Assembly (NCBI GenBank): GCA_910578615.1
Contig: CAJTRI010000005.1
Span: forward strand, 115,185 to 139,179
Length of the DNA stretch: 23,995 nt
Source: an uncultured Duncaniella sp.
GTDB taxonomy: Bacteria > Bacteroidota > Bacteroidia > Bacteroidales > Muribaculaceae
Reading direction: 5' to 3'
The translations under genes were made by a program, and so were the position numbers. Positions 1 to 8,104 of the stretch are shown one piece after another (within the stretch, counting starts at the first letter, position 1; each line of letters begins with the position of its first letter). The notes under the pieces were generated by a model, which saw only the letters and a list, made by a program, of their open reading frames with translations, had not been told where the DNA came from and made no database searches.

Positions 1-1341
1 ACATGCGGCGAGGAAGCGGTGCCATACCTGGTCGGAGTGTTTTTTTGCCACTGCGCCGATTGTCTTCCATTCCTTCTGCATGGCCGACAGCTCGTCTGAT
101 GTGGCACGCCAGTCGGTGCTGTCTTTCAAGGCTTCGGCACGTTCGCAGAGGGCTATCTTGCGTTCGAGGTTTTTGGCGAGGACGTCTTTCATCTCTTTGA
201 AGAAACCGGCTTTGGCGGCAAAGAATTTGTCGCATAGTGCGCGGAAACGGGAGAACAGGGTGTTGTTGGCCTTACGTGAAGCATATCCGAGCTTGCGCCA
301 GTCCTCTTGTGCTTTGAGGAACTCCGCTGTCATGGCGTCCCAGGCCGCGTATGTCGACAATGAGGAGAAGTCAAGGGCTTCGAGACGTTCGCAGATGGCT
401 GTTTTGGCCTCTTCGTTCTCACGTTCGCGGGCCTTGCGTTCTACGAAGAAGTCTTGGTATTTCTTGTTGATTTCTGCCGATATGGTCTTGAAGCGAGTCC
501 ATATCTCCTCTCTTACCTCCTTGTTGACGGGGCCTATCGCGCGCCACTGCTCGTGAAGCTCTTGGAGGCGTTTGAATGCCACGATGATATCCTCTTCCTC
601 GCGCAGCTTCTCGGCTTCGGCTATCAGAGCCTCTTTCTCGGCAAGGTTTTTCTTGAAGTCATAGTCGCGAAGCTCCTTGTTGATTTTTAACTGGTCATAG
701 AACTGCTCCACGGCATCCTGATAGCTTTTCCAGAGGTCGGCTGCCACCTGTTGGGGGACGTCGCCTATCTCTTTGAATTCCGTCTGCATCTCGCGTACAG
801 AGGGGAACAGGCGGTTTACATTGTCGGTGTCGGCTGCAAGCTCCCTGAGTCTGTCCACGATGGCTTTCTTTTTTTCATAGTTGGCTTGGAGACGTGCCTC
901 GATGGCTGCGCGCTGTGTTGCTTTCTTCTCCTTGATGATGTTGAGAAGTCCTTTCGCCTTTTCCTCTGCCTCATCGGGAGAGGGGGTGAATTCATCGGAA
1001 TTGTTTCCTTCGACGGCGGCATAGGCCTCGCGTTCGGTTCGGATTTCCTCGTTGCGCAGGAGATAGAACTGTTGTTTCAGTCGGGCCACATCATCGGGCT
1101 GGATCTCTTCGGCATCGAGGACGGAAAGTTTTTCGAGTGCATCAAGAATCTCTTCCTTGCAGAGGGGACGTTGACGTTCCGTGCGTTCGGCAGAAATTTC
1201 GGTGTTCTCGGAGTCGGGTGCCGTTTCTTCGGTGGCGGTAGAGTCAGTTTTCACGGTTTCAGCCTCAGGAGCGGGCTGGGATTCAAGAGGGGCGTTGTCC
1301 TTCACCTCTTCGGGTGTGGCGGACTGGTCTCGCAGTTCCAT
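1..1341 (-). CDS. DUF349 domain protein, 3' end outside window
   Basis: The reading frame is open from ATG at 1341 to the window edge, giving 447 residues of a longer protein. Residues 1-60 are acidic, rich in Glu, Pro and Thr, and probably disordered. From about residue 130 onward the protein is charged, helical, and built from DUF349-type repeats of about 75-80 residues. Each repeat carries a W/F-x-x-[IL]-G core followed by a [WL]-x-x-[FY] motif; the cores are near residues 189-193, 266-270, 348-352 and 425-429. There is no signal peptide or membrane segment, so it is probably cytoplasmic. Proteins of this kind are common in Bacteroidetes and their molecular role is not established. A repeat-built, coiled helical scaffold is all the sequence shows. 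The gene stands alone downstream of gdhA, separated from it by a terminator. Confidence 0.85.
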   Translation of the reverse strand, partial: MELRDQSATPEEVKDNAPLESQPAPEAETVKTDSTATEETAPDSENTEISAERTERQRPLCKEEILDALEKLSVLDAEEIQPDDVARLKQQFYLLRNEEIRTEREAYAAVEGNNSDEFTPSPDEAEEKAKGLLNIIKEKKATQRAAIEARLQANYEKKKAIVDRLRELAADTDNVNRLFPSVREMQTEFKEIGDVPQQVAADLWKSYQDAVEQFYDQLKINKELRDYDFKKNLAEKEALIAEAEKLREEEDIIVAFKRLQELHEQWRAIGPVNKEVREEIWTRFKTISAEINKKYQDFFVERKARERENEEAKTAICERLEALDFSSLSTYAAWDAMTAEFLKAQEDWRKLGYASRKANNTLFSRFRALCDKFFAAKAGFFKEMKDVLAKNLERKIALCERAEALKDSTDWRATSDELSAMQKEWKTIGAVAKKHSDQVWHRFLAAC

Positions 1342-1671
1342 AGCGGTTAAGGGGTATAGTGATAAAATGTTTCCGCCGGAATTCACTCGGAAAACCGGAA
1401 GAAGGGGATCGGTAATAACTAATTGGACGGCTAATTTAATAATTTTTTTTCAAATATCAATTAAAAGGTTGTGAAAATGATTATAAACCATGATTGGACG
1501 TGATGAATCGTATAGGAAGCCAACCAAGATGGCATGTGTGACGATGTATGACGGTTATAGCAACAATGTCAAGGAGATATGGCGAAAAAGTGAAACACCC
1601 CGTGAGGCGTTTCACTTTTTAAGACGGTTCTTTTGAAACTTTGTTCCGTTTCGTATGTCCCTTGTCGATGT
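1342..1671. other. Intergenic region between gdhA and the DUF349 gene
   Basis: This stretch of 330 bases holds the gdhA terminator at 1585-1620 and an AT-rich segment at about 1430-1490 that probably contains the promoter of the DUF349 gene. On the minus strand, TGATATTTG (near 1451-1459) resembles a TAnnTTTG box with one mismatch, but no TTTG box lies at the right distance, so I do not call a promoter. I see no other gene in it. Confidence 0.5.
1585..1620 (-). terminator. Rho-independent terminator after gdhA
   Basis: A perfect 12-base inverted repeat (AAAAAGTGAAAC and GTTTCACTTTTT) flanks a 12-base centre. It lies 51 bases past the gdhA stop. The A-run on one side and the T-run on the other give a U-tract on both strands, so it could work in either direction, but only gdhA reads into it. 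Confidence 0.85.
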
Positions 1672-3009
1672 TTACAGGATACCCTGTGCCATCATGGCAC
1701 GGGCCACCTTCATGAAGCCGGCAACGTTGGCGCCACGGACGTAGTTGATGTATCCGTCAGACTCTGTGCCATATTTTACACATTGCGTGTGTATGTCTTT
1801 CATGATGTGTTGGAGTTTGGCGTCGACCTCTTCTTCCGTCCAAGAGAGCTTCTGTGAGTTCTGGGCCATTTCAAGGCCTGATACCGAGACTCCTCCGGCG
1901 TTTGCAGCCTTGCCGGGTGCATAGAGGATGCGGGCCTTTTGGAACTCGCGGATGGCATCGGGGGTAGAGGGCATGTTGGCTCCCTCGCTCACGGCTATGC
2001 AGCCGTTGGCGATGAGGGCGCGTGCGTCATCGCCGTCAATCTCGTTCTGAGTGGCCGACGGCATGGCGATATCGCATTTGGCATGATGCCATGGACGCTC
2101 GCCGGGGAAGTATTGGCATCCATATTCTTCGGCAAACTCGCGGATGCGGCCTCGATAGAAGTTTTTCAGTTTGAAGATGTAGGCGAGTTGTTCTTCTGTG
2201 ATACCTTCTGGCACGTAGATTGTGCCGTCTGAATCGCTCATGGATACAACTTTCGCGCCAAGGCTGAGGAGCTTCTGCGCGGTGTAGGTCGCGACATTGC
2301 CCGAGCCTGAGATGGCGACGCTCTTGCCAGCGATGTCTATGCCACGTGTTTTGAGCATTTCCAGAAGGAAATATACATTGCCGTAGCCGGTGGCCTCGGG
2401 GCGTATGAGCGAGCCTCCGAATTCAAGGCCCTTGCCGGTGAAGGTACCTGTAAATTCGCGGGCCATCTTCTTGTATTGTCCGAACATGTAGCCGACCTCG
2501 CGTCCGCCTACGCCGATGTCTCCTGCGGGCACGTCGGTGTCAGGGCCTATCTGGCGCCATAGTTCCTGTATGAAGGCTTGGCAGAAACGCATCACCTCCA
2601 TATCGCTCTTGCCGCGTGGCGAGAAGTCGCTGCCACCCTTGGCGCCACCCATGGCGAGGGTGGTCAGTGAGTTTTTGAAAGTCTGCTCGAAGGCGAGGAA
2701 TTTGAGGATCGAGAGATTGACGCTGGAATGGAAGCGGATACCTCCCTTGTAGGGGCCTATGGCGTTGTTGTGCTGCACGCGGTAGCCCATGTTGTTGTGC
2801 ACCTTGCCTTTGTCGTCAACCCACGAGACGCGGAAAGCGAAGATGCGGTCAGGGATGCAGAGGCGCTCGATGAGGTTGTAGCGCTCAAATTCGGGATTTT
2901 CGTTATATACGTCTTCTATGGTGGTCAGAACCTCTTCCACGGCCTGGATGTATTCAGGCTCGTTGGGAAAACGACGTTTCAGATCGTCAATCACTTCTAC
3001 TGCTTTCAT
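1672..3009 (-). CDS. gdhA: NADP-type glutamate dehydrogenase
   Basis: Catalyses reductive amination of 2-oxoglutarate with ammonium to glutamate (and the reverse), linking ammonia assimilation to the TCA cycle in the cytoplasm. The 445 residues match the usual length of the small hexameric bacterial enzyme. The substrate-binding half contains GPYKGGIRFH (residues 85-94), the catalytic-lysine segment GGAKGG (K124) and PAGDIGVGGREVG (161-173, with the catalytic Asp at 164). The nucleotide-binding half has the GSGNVA dinucleotide loop at 235-240, and the following DSDG segment at 258-261 resembles the NADP-dependent enzymes of enterobacteria. The cofactor call rests on that resemblance. The start is ATG at 3009, preceded by a leader of about 110 bases and a strong promoter. 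Monocistronic, with its own terminator. Confidence 0.96.
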   Translation of the reverse strand: MKAVEVIDDLKRRFPNEPEYIQAVEEVLTTIEDVYNENPEFERYNLIERLCIPDRIFAFRVSWVDDKGKVHNNMGYRVQHNNAIGPYKGGIRFHSSVNLSILKFLAFEQTFKNSLTTLAMGGAKGGSDFSPRGKSDMEVMRFCQAFIQELWRQIGPDTDVPAGDIGVGGREVGYMFGQYKKMAREFTGTFTGKGLEFGGSLIRPEATGYGNVYFLLEMLKTRGIDIAGKSVAISGSGNVATYTAQKLLSLGAKVVSMSDSDGTIYVPEGITEEQLAYIFKLKNFYRGRIREFAEEYGCQYFPGERPWHHAKCDIAMPSATQNEIDGDDARALIANGCIAVSEGANMPSTPDAIREFQKARILYAPGKAANAGGVSVSGLEMAQNSQKLSWTEEEVDAKLQHIMKDIHTQCVKYGTESDGYINYVRGANVAGFMKVARAMMAQGIL

Positions 3010-3123
3010 ACCTTCGATTTTGGAAACTAAGTATTGTTTATATAAAGTGTAATTAATTTTCTTAATTAGCGAAAAAGAGTGTGAATAAAAAGCATTTTGC
3101 CATTAACAGCTCTTAAACTGCGA

Positions 3124-3154
3124 CAAAGTTACGTAAAAACCGCGAAACCACAAA
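3124..3154 (-). promoter_or_regulatory. Bacteroidetes-type promoter of gdhA
   Basis: On the minus strand TAACTTTG (3131-3124) matches the -7 consensus TAnnTTTG exactly. It is preceded by TTTG (3154-3151) with 19 bases between them, which fits the -33 box of Bacteroidetes sigma factors. Transcription should begin near 3117, leaving a 5' leader of about 108 bases. The rest of the gap 3010-3318 is AT-rich leader plus the terminator at 3266-3294; no gene is seen there. Confidence 0.75.
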
Positions 3155-3265
3155 ACAAATGTCATTAAAAATGGAATAAAATAGGTAAAAAGTCAGAAAA
3201 TAGGGGCTGTGTGTAGTCAGAATGTAAGCATGGAGGTATGCCGGTCGGAAATGTCGGAATCAGAA

Positions 3266-3294
3266 CGGGCCGGCATCACGCATGAGCCGGCCCG
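3266..3294 (-). terminator. GC-rich hairpin after gmd, probable terminator
   Basis: A perfect 9-base inverted repeat (CGGGCCGGC and GCCGGCCCG) with an 11-base loop lies 24 bases beyond the gmd stop codon. On the minus strand the hairpin is followed only by TTCTGATT, a weak U-tract, so termination may be incomplete. Its position at the end of the rfbD-rfbB-gmd unit is the main support. Confidence 0.55.
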
Positions 3295-3318
3295 AGCTTT
3301 CTCTCTGACGGAATAGGA

Positions 3319-4407
3319 TTATTTCACGATTCCTTTTTCAAGGTATTCGGCGAGATTGGTTCTTACATGGTCAGAGGCCTTTTCTATTGCCACCTTTGCC
3401 ATGTCGGAGTCAACCATGAGGTTGACAAGCTGTTCGAAAGATGTCTTGCGAGGGTTCCATCCAAGTTCCTGCCGGGCTTTGGAGGGATCGCCGAGGAGAT
3501 TTACCACGTCTGTGGGGCGGTAGAAGTCGGAGGAGACTTCGACAAGGACACGCCCAGTGGCTGTGTCTATACCTTTCTCTTCGGCTCCTTCGCCTTCGAA
3601 CCTGAGTTCGATGCCGGCTCTTCGGAATGCGAGTTGACAGAATTCACGGACAGAGTGTTGCTCGCCGGTGGCTATTACATAGTCATCAGGATGAGGTTGT
3701 TGGAGTATAAGCCACATGCACTCTACATAGTCGCGGGCATATCCCCAGTCACGCATTGACGAGAGATTGCCGAGATAAAGTTTGTCCTGTTTTCCCTGCG
3801 CTATGCGTGCGGCGGCAAGAGTTATCTTACGTGTGACGAAGGTCTCGCCTCTGCGTTCACTCTCGTGGTTGAATAGTATGCCGGAACAACAATACATCCC
3901 GTAGGCCTCGCGGTATTCCTTGACTATCCAGAATCCGTATAGCTTGGCCACGGCGTAGGGAGAATAGGGATGGAAGGGTGTTGTCTCGCTCTGTGGTACT
4001 TCCTCTACTTTGCCGTAAAGCTCGGAAGTGGAAGCCTGATATATGCGGCAGGAGTCGGTGAGTCCGCAGTTGCGCACGGCTTCAAGTATTCGGAGCACGC
4101 CGGTGGCTACCACCTGGGCCGTATATTCGGGGGCATCGAAAGATACCTGCACGTGGCTCTGTGCGGCGAGGTTGTATATCTCGTCAGGCCGCACCTTGCC
4201 CACCACCTGTATAATGCTCATCGAGTCACCGAGATCGCCGTAGTGGAGGTGGAAGTTACGGCGTCCTTCGAGATGGGCAATCCGTTCGCGAAAATCAACA
4301 GACGAACGTCTTATCATGCCGTGGACGTCATAGCCTTTTTCCAAAAGCAATTCTGCCAGATATGATCCGTCCTGCCCGGTTATCCCGGTGATGAGGGCGG
4401 TCTTCAT
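3319..4407 (-). CDS. gmd: GDP-mannose 4,6-dehydratase
   Basis: Converts GDP-D-mannose to GDP-4-keto-6-deoxy-D-mannose, the branch-point precursor of GDP-fucose, GDP-rhamnose and related sugars for surface glycans. It is an extended short-chain dehydrogenase of 362 residues, close to the normal Gmd length. The NADP-binding glycine loop GITGQDG is at 8-14, the catalytic TSE at 127-129, and the YxxxK pair (YAVAK) at 151-155. The segments NLAAQSHV, NHESERRGETFVTRK and MRDWGYARDYV are characteristic of this family. The start codon overlaps the rfbB stop by one base (TGATG), so the two are translationally coupled. The usual partner fcl (GDP-fucose synthase) is not in the window, so the final sugar cannot be read from here. 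Confidence 0.95.
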   Translation of the reverse strand: MKTALITGITGQDGSYLAELLLEKGYDVHGMIRRSSVDFRERIAHLEGRRNFHLHYGDLGDSMSIIQVVGKVRPDEIYNLAAQSHVQVSFDAPEYTAQVVATGVLRILEAVRNCGLTDSCRIYQASTSELYGKVEEVPQSETTPFHPYSPYAVAKLYGFWIVKEYREAYGMYCCSGILFNHESERRGETFVTRKITLAAARIAQGKQDKLYLGNLSSMRDWGYARDYVECMWLILQQPHPDDYVIATGEQHSVREFCQLAFRRAGIELRFEGEGAEEKGIDTATGRVLVEVSSDFYRPTDVVNLLGDPSKARQELGWNPRKTSFEQLVNLMVDSDMAKVAIEKASDHVRTNLAEYLEKGIVK

Positions 4408-5543
4408 CAGCGGTCTTTGTACATTGATTCGTAATATTTTTCGTATTCGCCGGAGGTGATGTTATCCATCCATTCCTGATTGTCGAGATACCAGCGGACA
4501 GTTTTTTCGATACCTTCCTCGAATTGAAGAGATGGTTCCCAGCCGAGTTCGGCTTGGAGTTTTCGTGAATCGATGGCATATCGGAGGTCATGGCCGGCTC
4601 GGTCGGTGACATAGGTGATGAGGTCGAGAGACTGTCCTTCGGGATTGCCGAGAAGACGGTCTACGGTCTTGATTATAACCTTGATGATATCTATGTTCTT
4701 CCACTCGTTGAAGCCGCCTATATTGTAGGTCTCGGCAGTCTTTCCTTCGTGGAAGATGGTGTCTATGGCACGTGCGTGGTCTACCACGTATAGCCAGTCA
4801 CGGACGTTCTCACCCTTGCCGTAGACAGGTAGAGGCTTGCGGTGGCGAATGTTGTTGATGAAGAGAGGTATCAGTTTTTCAGGGAACTGGTACGGGCCGT
4901 AGTTGTTGGAGCAGTTGGTAACAACGGTAGGCATTCCGTAGGTGTCGTGGTAGGCACGAACGAAGTGATCACTTGCCGCCTTTGAGGCCGAGTAGGGGGA
5001 ATGGGGATTGTATTTGGTGGTTTCGAGGAAGAACTCTTCGCCATAGGCATGGTGATGTTCGCTTGACGAGGCCGCCGTGGTGAATGGAGACTCGATGCCT
5101 TCTGGGGCGGTGAGTTCGAGAGCGCCGTAGACCTCGTCAGTGGATATGTGGTAGAATCGTTTGCCTTCGTATTTTTCCGGGAGTGATTCCCAGTAGATTT
5201 TGGCGGCCTGCAAGAGGGCGAGTGTGCCCATCACGTTCGTTTTTGCGAATGTGAAAGGATCCTTGATCGAGCGGTCTACGTGGCTTTCAGCAGCAAGGTG
5301 GATGATTCCGTCAACGTTGTATTCCTTCACAAGGCTGAGCATCTTGTCGAAGTCACATATGTCGGCTTTTACGAAGGTATAGTTGGGCCTGTCCTCTATA
5401 TCGGTCAGGTTTGCGAGGTTGCCGGCATATGTGAGCTTGTCAACGTTGATGATATGGTAGTCGGGATATTTGTTAACAAAGAGACGGACTACATGGGAGC
5501 CGATGAAGCCGGCGCCACCGGTAATGATTATGTTGCGTTTCAT
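4407..5543 (-). CDS. rfbB: dTDP-glucose 4,6-dehydratase (RmlB)
   Basis: Second step of dTDP-L-rhamnose synthesis: dTDP-glucose to dTDP-4-keto-6-deoxyglucose, NAD-dependent, cytoplasmic. With the chosen start it has 378 residues. The Rossmann loop GGAGFIG is at 9-15, the catalytic TDE at 135-137 and YSASK at 184-188; ESHVDRSI and NNYGPYQFPEKLIPL are RmlB hallmarks. A segment of about 40 residues between TDE and YSASK is longer than in the enterobacterial enzyme. The ORF could begin 24 bases earlier (5567), but I chose ATG at 5543. Residue 1 then sits directly before the NAD-binding strand, and the codon forms a typical ATGA overlap with the rfbD stop. Confidence 0.95.
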   Translation of the reverse strand: MKRNIIITGGAGFIGSHVVRLFVNKYPDYHIINVDKLTYAGNLANLTDIEDRPNYTFVKADICDFDKMLSLVKEYNVDGIIHLAAESHVDRSIKDPFTFAKTNVMGTLALLQAAKIYWESLPEKYEGKRFYHISTDEVYGALELTAPEGIESPFTTAASSSEHHHAYGEEFFLETTKYNPHSPYSASKAASDHFVRAYHDTYGMPTVVTNCSNNYGPYQFPEKLIPLFINNIRHRKPLPVYGKGENVRDWLYVVDHARAIDTIFHEGKTAETYNIGGFNEWKNIDIIKVIIKTVDRLLGNPEGQSLDLITYVTDRAGHDLRYAIDSRKLQAELGWEPSLQFEEGIEKTVRWYLDNQEWMDNITSGEYEKYYESMYKDR

Positions 5544-6406
5544 TTTTCTTTGAGGTTTTGCATGCATATTGCGAGAGATTCCATCCAGTTGGGTATTTTC
5601 TGGCCGAATGTCTTCTTGAATTTTGTTTTGTCGAGTACGGAATAGGAGGGGCGTACCACCTTTGAGGGGAACTCGTCAGAGTGGCACGGCTGTATGTCGC
5701 AGGCGGTGTGTCCGGCATTGTCAGCAATCATTACGGTGAAGTCATACCATGAGCACACACCTTCGTTGGAGTAATGGTAGATACCTTCGTTTCCTTCCAT
5801 CTTGCGGTTTTCGATGATGTCAAAGACGGCATCGGCAAGATCCTGCGCATAGGTAGGGGTGCCGACTTGGTCGAAGACTACGGAGAGTGACGGCCTGTCG
5901 GCTGTGAGCGAGAGCATAGTCTTAACGAAGTTCTTCCCATATTCTGAATATAGCCACGCGGTGCGTATGACGATGGCTTTGCATCCCGAGCGCTCTACGG
6001 CCTGTTCGCCGTGTAGCTTTGTGAGCCCGTATACGCCGGTTGGGTTAGCCGGTTCATCCTCAGTGCGCGGGGTGTTTCCGAGTGCTCCGCCGAACACATA
6101 GTCTGTGGAAATGTGTATGAGGGTACCTCCGGCATTTTTAATGGTGTTGGCGAGGTGCTCGACAGCCTTGGCGTTCAGCCGTTCGGCCAGTTCGGCATCA
6201 TCCTCGGCCTTGTCAACGTTGGTATAGGCGGCACAGTTGACGATTACGTCAACGTTGTTCTCGGCTACCGCTTTTTCCACTGCCTCGGGATCGGTTATGT
6301 CAAGAGTGGCGGCATCGGTGAAGATGTAGTTGTCGGTGCTGTTGGCGGCAGAGTTGCGCAGCGAACTGCCCAGCTGGCCGTTTGCGCCGGTCACAAGTAT
6401 ATTCAT
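5540..6406 (-). CDS. rfbD: dTDP-4-dehydrorhamnose reductase (RmlD)
   Basis: Last step of dTDP-L-rhamnose synthesis, the NADPH-dependent reduction of the 4-keto group. The 288 residues are the normal family length. The N-terminal loop GANGQLG is at 7-13, STDYVF at 100-105 and the YxxxK motif (YGLTK) at 126-130. The segments AAYTNVDKAE and RTAWLYSEYGKNFV are typical of RmlD. It is the first gene of the operon and has its own promoter 28 bases upstream. Its stop overlaps the rfbB start by 4 bases. rfbA and rfbC are missing from this cluster. A related NDP-keto-sugar reductase activity cannot be excluded, since gmd is in the same operon, but the RmlD motifs make rhamnose the first choice. Confidence 0.93.
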   Translation of the reverse strand: MNILVTGANGQLGSSLRNSAANSTDNYIFTDAATLDITDPEAVEKAVAENNVDVIVNCAAYTNVDKAEDDAELAERLNAKAVEHLANTIKNAGGTLIHISTDYVFGGALGNTPRTEDEPANPTGVYGLTKLHGEQAVERSGCKAIVIRTAWLYSEYGKNFVKTMLSLTADRPSLSVVFDQVGTPTYAQDLADAVFDIIENRKMEGNEGIYHYSNEGVCSWYDFTVMIADNAGHTACDIQPCHSDEFPSKVVRPSYSVLDKTKFKKTFGQKIPNWMESLAICMQNLKEK

Positions 6407-6434
6407 TTTTCAGTCGGTTAGAATGTGAACGATG

Positions 6435-6466
6435 CAAAATTAGACAATTTCCCAGAAAAGAACAAA
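6435..6466 (-). promoter_or_regulatory. Bacteroidetes-type promoter of the rfbD-rfbB-gmd operon
   Basis: On the minus strand TAATTTTG (6442-6435) fits TAnnTTTG, with TTTG (6466-6463) upstream at a spacing of 20 bases. The start of transcription should lie near 6428, leaving a leader of about 22 bases before the rfbD ATG at 6406. Confidence 0.75.
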
Positions 6467-6561
6467 CCTTGCTGGACACTCTTGACTACATAAAAGGATG
6501 GAAAATGTTAATTGTTTAAAAGTATGCGCGAATGTTATGTCATACCTGGTGGTGAGTGGGG

Positions 6562-8031
6562 TTATTTGTAATGGTAGTCCACGCCCGGAGAATCGTTGAT
6601 GTAGTTTGGCATACACATCCCTGTGCGTGCGCCTATGAATGTCGGGTCTGAGATATAGAATGTGGATCCTTCATACTGATAGGCGTCCCCCTTGATAGGT
6701 GACGAGAGTTTCACGGACGCGCTTTCGTGGCCCGGATAGTTTATGAGATGGTTTTCTACACCGAGCACGTGCCAGAGAAGATAGGTATAGAAGATGGCAC
6801 GGTCTTCACAGTCGCATTTGGGATAAAAGAGGGTTTCTTCAAAGAAATAAGGTTTTTCGAATCCGTGGAATTCGTCATCGGTTGCATATTCGAAAGCCCC
6901 CTGTACGAATTGGAGCAGTTGGTCGACCGCCGTGCGTTCGTCCTTGCCGCCGAGCTGGGCTTTGAACTGGGCGACTATGGAGTCTCTGACTTCCTGACAG
7001 ACGGATGAGCGCGCAAAGTCAGCCGTAGGCATCTGGGGATATCGGTAGAGGACGGGAAAGATTGCGGCATTTACCTCGCCGCTGATTTTCAGGTCTCGGA
7101 ATGACAGGTCGAATCTGTGAGGCGTATATGGTAGTTTCAGCCCGTTTATGCGCAGATCCATCGGGATTCCCGGATCATTGTTTTTTGGCAGGTCGCAGGT
7201 TGATATAGTGGCATTTGCCATAACGGATGGATCGTTGTCATCAGTCCCGAACACATAATATTTCGTCCCGTCTATACGGATGAACATTCTTGCATATACC
7301 GACTGGCGGCAGGGGACGAGAAGCAACGCGCGTCCGTGACCGTTTATGCCGAGACGTACTCCGTAACCCATATTGGTGAGTATGAAGTGTTTGAGTGACA
7401 TTCTCGATGACGGGGAGGCGCCTGAATAACGTGCGTCTATATAGCTTGAAGCCAGTTCGTATTTCAGATAGTCGTTGAGACCGAGTTCGGCGGCCTTGCG
7501 TTCCACCTCGCGTATTAATATCTGTGCCTCAGGGTCTTTGGCAAGTTTGCGCCACTGCGAGGCATAGTCTTTGGTACCGTCCATGCGCATGGCCAGTTTG
7601 ATGTTAGTCTCAGGCATGGACAGAGGAATCTCGTAGAAATTGAATCCAAATTCCGGCCGGGGAGAGGGTTCTGGTATAACCGGGAGCACGGGTTTTGCCG
7701 GTCTGGCCGGTTCCTTGGGAGGAAGTGCCGGCTGGATGGTTACCACAGGGGCCGGATGTTCGGCGGGTACGTAGCCGTCGGCCACGGGGGCAACCTTGGG
7801 TTTGGGCTTGGAGTCAGCCTCCTCTCCTTTGAACTGCTCATAGTCTGACCACACTCCGTCAAGGAAGTCGGCATAGCGGTCGATGATTCCCTTGCGAAAC
7901 GAGTTGTAGTCATCATGTAGTCCTTTGCGGAACTCTTCGAACGACTTTCTGGCAGGCAGCTTTTTCTGTTGCTGTGCCTGTATTGAGAGTGCCATAACAA
8001 TGGCAGCAAGCGTGAGAAGGCTTCTTTTCAT
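6562..8031 (-). CDS. Exported transglutaminase-like protein with 11-residue repeat
   Basis: 489 residues starting at ATG 8031; an upstream in-frame start at 8145 would remove the signal peptide from the N-terminus and overlap the previous gene. Residues 1-20 form a signal peptide ending SIQAQ. Residues 31-70 contain four 11-residue units starting at F31, Y42, Y53 and Y64, each with pattern [FY]-x-x-F. A Pro/Lys-rich linker (about 73-127) follows, then an unrecognised region. The C-terminal part carries CDCEDRA (C408), YPGHESASV (H435) and YISDPTF (D462), the order Cys-His-Asp of a transglutaminase/papain-like catalytic triad. It could be a peptidase or amide transferase in the periplasm or at the outer membrane; the substrate is unknown. 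Last gene of the CHASE2-caspase cluster, preceded by an intercistronic hairpin. Confidence 0.7.
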   Translation of the reverse strand: MKRSLLTLAAIVMALSIQAQQQKKLPARKSFEEFRKGLHDDYNSFRKGIIDRYADFLDGVWSDYEQFKGEEADSKPKPKVAPVADGYVPAEHPAPVVTIQPALPPKEPARPAKPVLPVIPEPSPRPEFGFNFYEIPLSMPETNIKLAMRMDGTKDYASQWRKLAKDPEAQILIREVERKAAELGLNDYLKYELASSYIDARYSGASPSSRMSLKHFILTNMGYGVRLGINGHGRALLLVPCRQSVYARMFIRIDGTKYYVFGTDDNDPSVMANATISTCDLPKNNDPGIPMDLRINGLKLPYTPHRFDLSFRDLKISGEVNAAIFPVLYRYPQMPTADFARSSVCQEVRDSIVAQFKAQLGGKDERTAVDQLLQFVQGAFEYATDDEFHGFEKPYFFEETLFYPKCDCEDRAIFYTYLLWHVLGVENHLINYPGHESASVKLSSPIKGDAYQYEGSTFYISDPTFIGARTGMCMPNYINDSPGVDYHYK

Positions 8032-8054
8032 AAAATCACGATTGTTTATGAATG

Positions 8055-8088
8055 GAGGGAGCGTGGAGAGGAGATGGCACGCTCCCTC
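8055..8088 (-). other. Intercistronic hairpin
   Basis: A perfect 11-base inverted repeat (GAGGGAGCGTG and CACGCTCCCTC) with a 12-base loop lies between the small charged-protein gene and the transglutaminase-like gene. On the minus strand no U-tract follows (CATTCATAAAC), so it does not look like an ordinary terminator. It may protect the upstream mRNA 3' end or lower expression of the last gene. Confidence 0.6.
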
Positions 8089-8104
8089 GATGGATTCGAT
8101 ATTG

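Noticed and set aside
80..556. Plus-strand open frames within the DUF349 gene
   Set aside because: They are antisense to a clear repeat-containing protein, with unusual composition and no domain; shadow frames.
6517..6545. Short hairpin (GTATG and CATAC) followed by TTTTAAA on the minus strand, after the transglutaminase-like gene
   Set aside because: A 5-base-pair stem with a 14-base loop is too weak to call a terminator, although its position would suit one.
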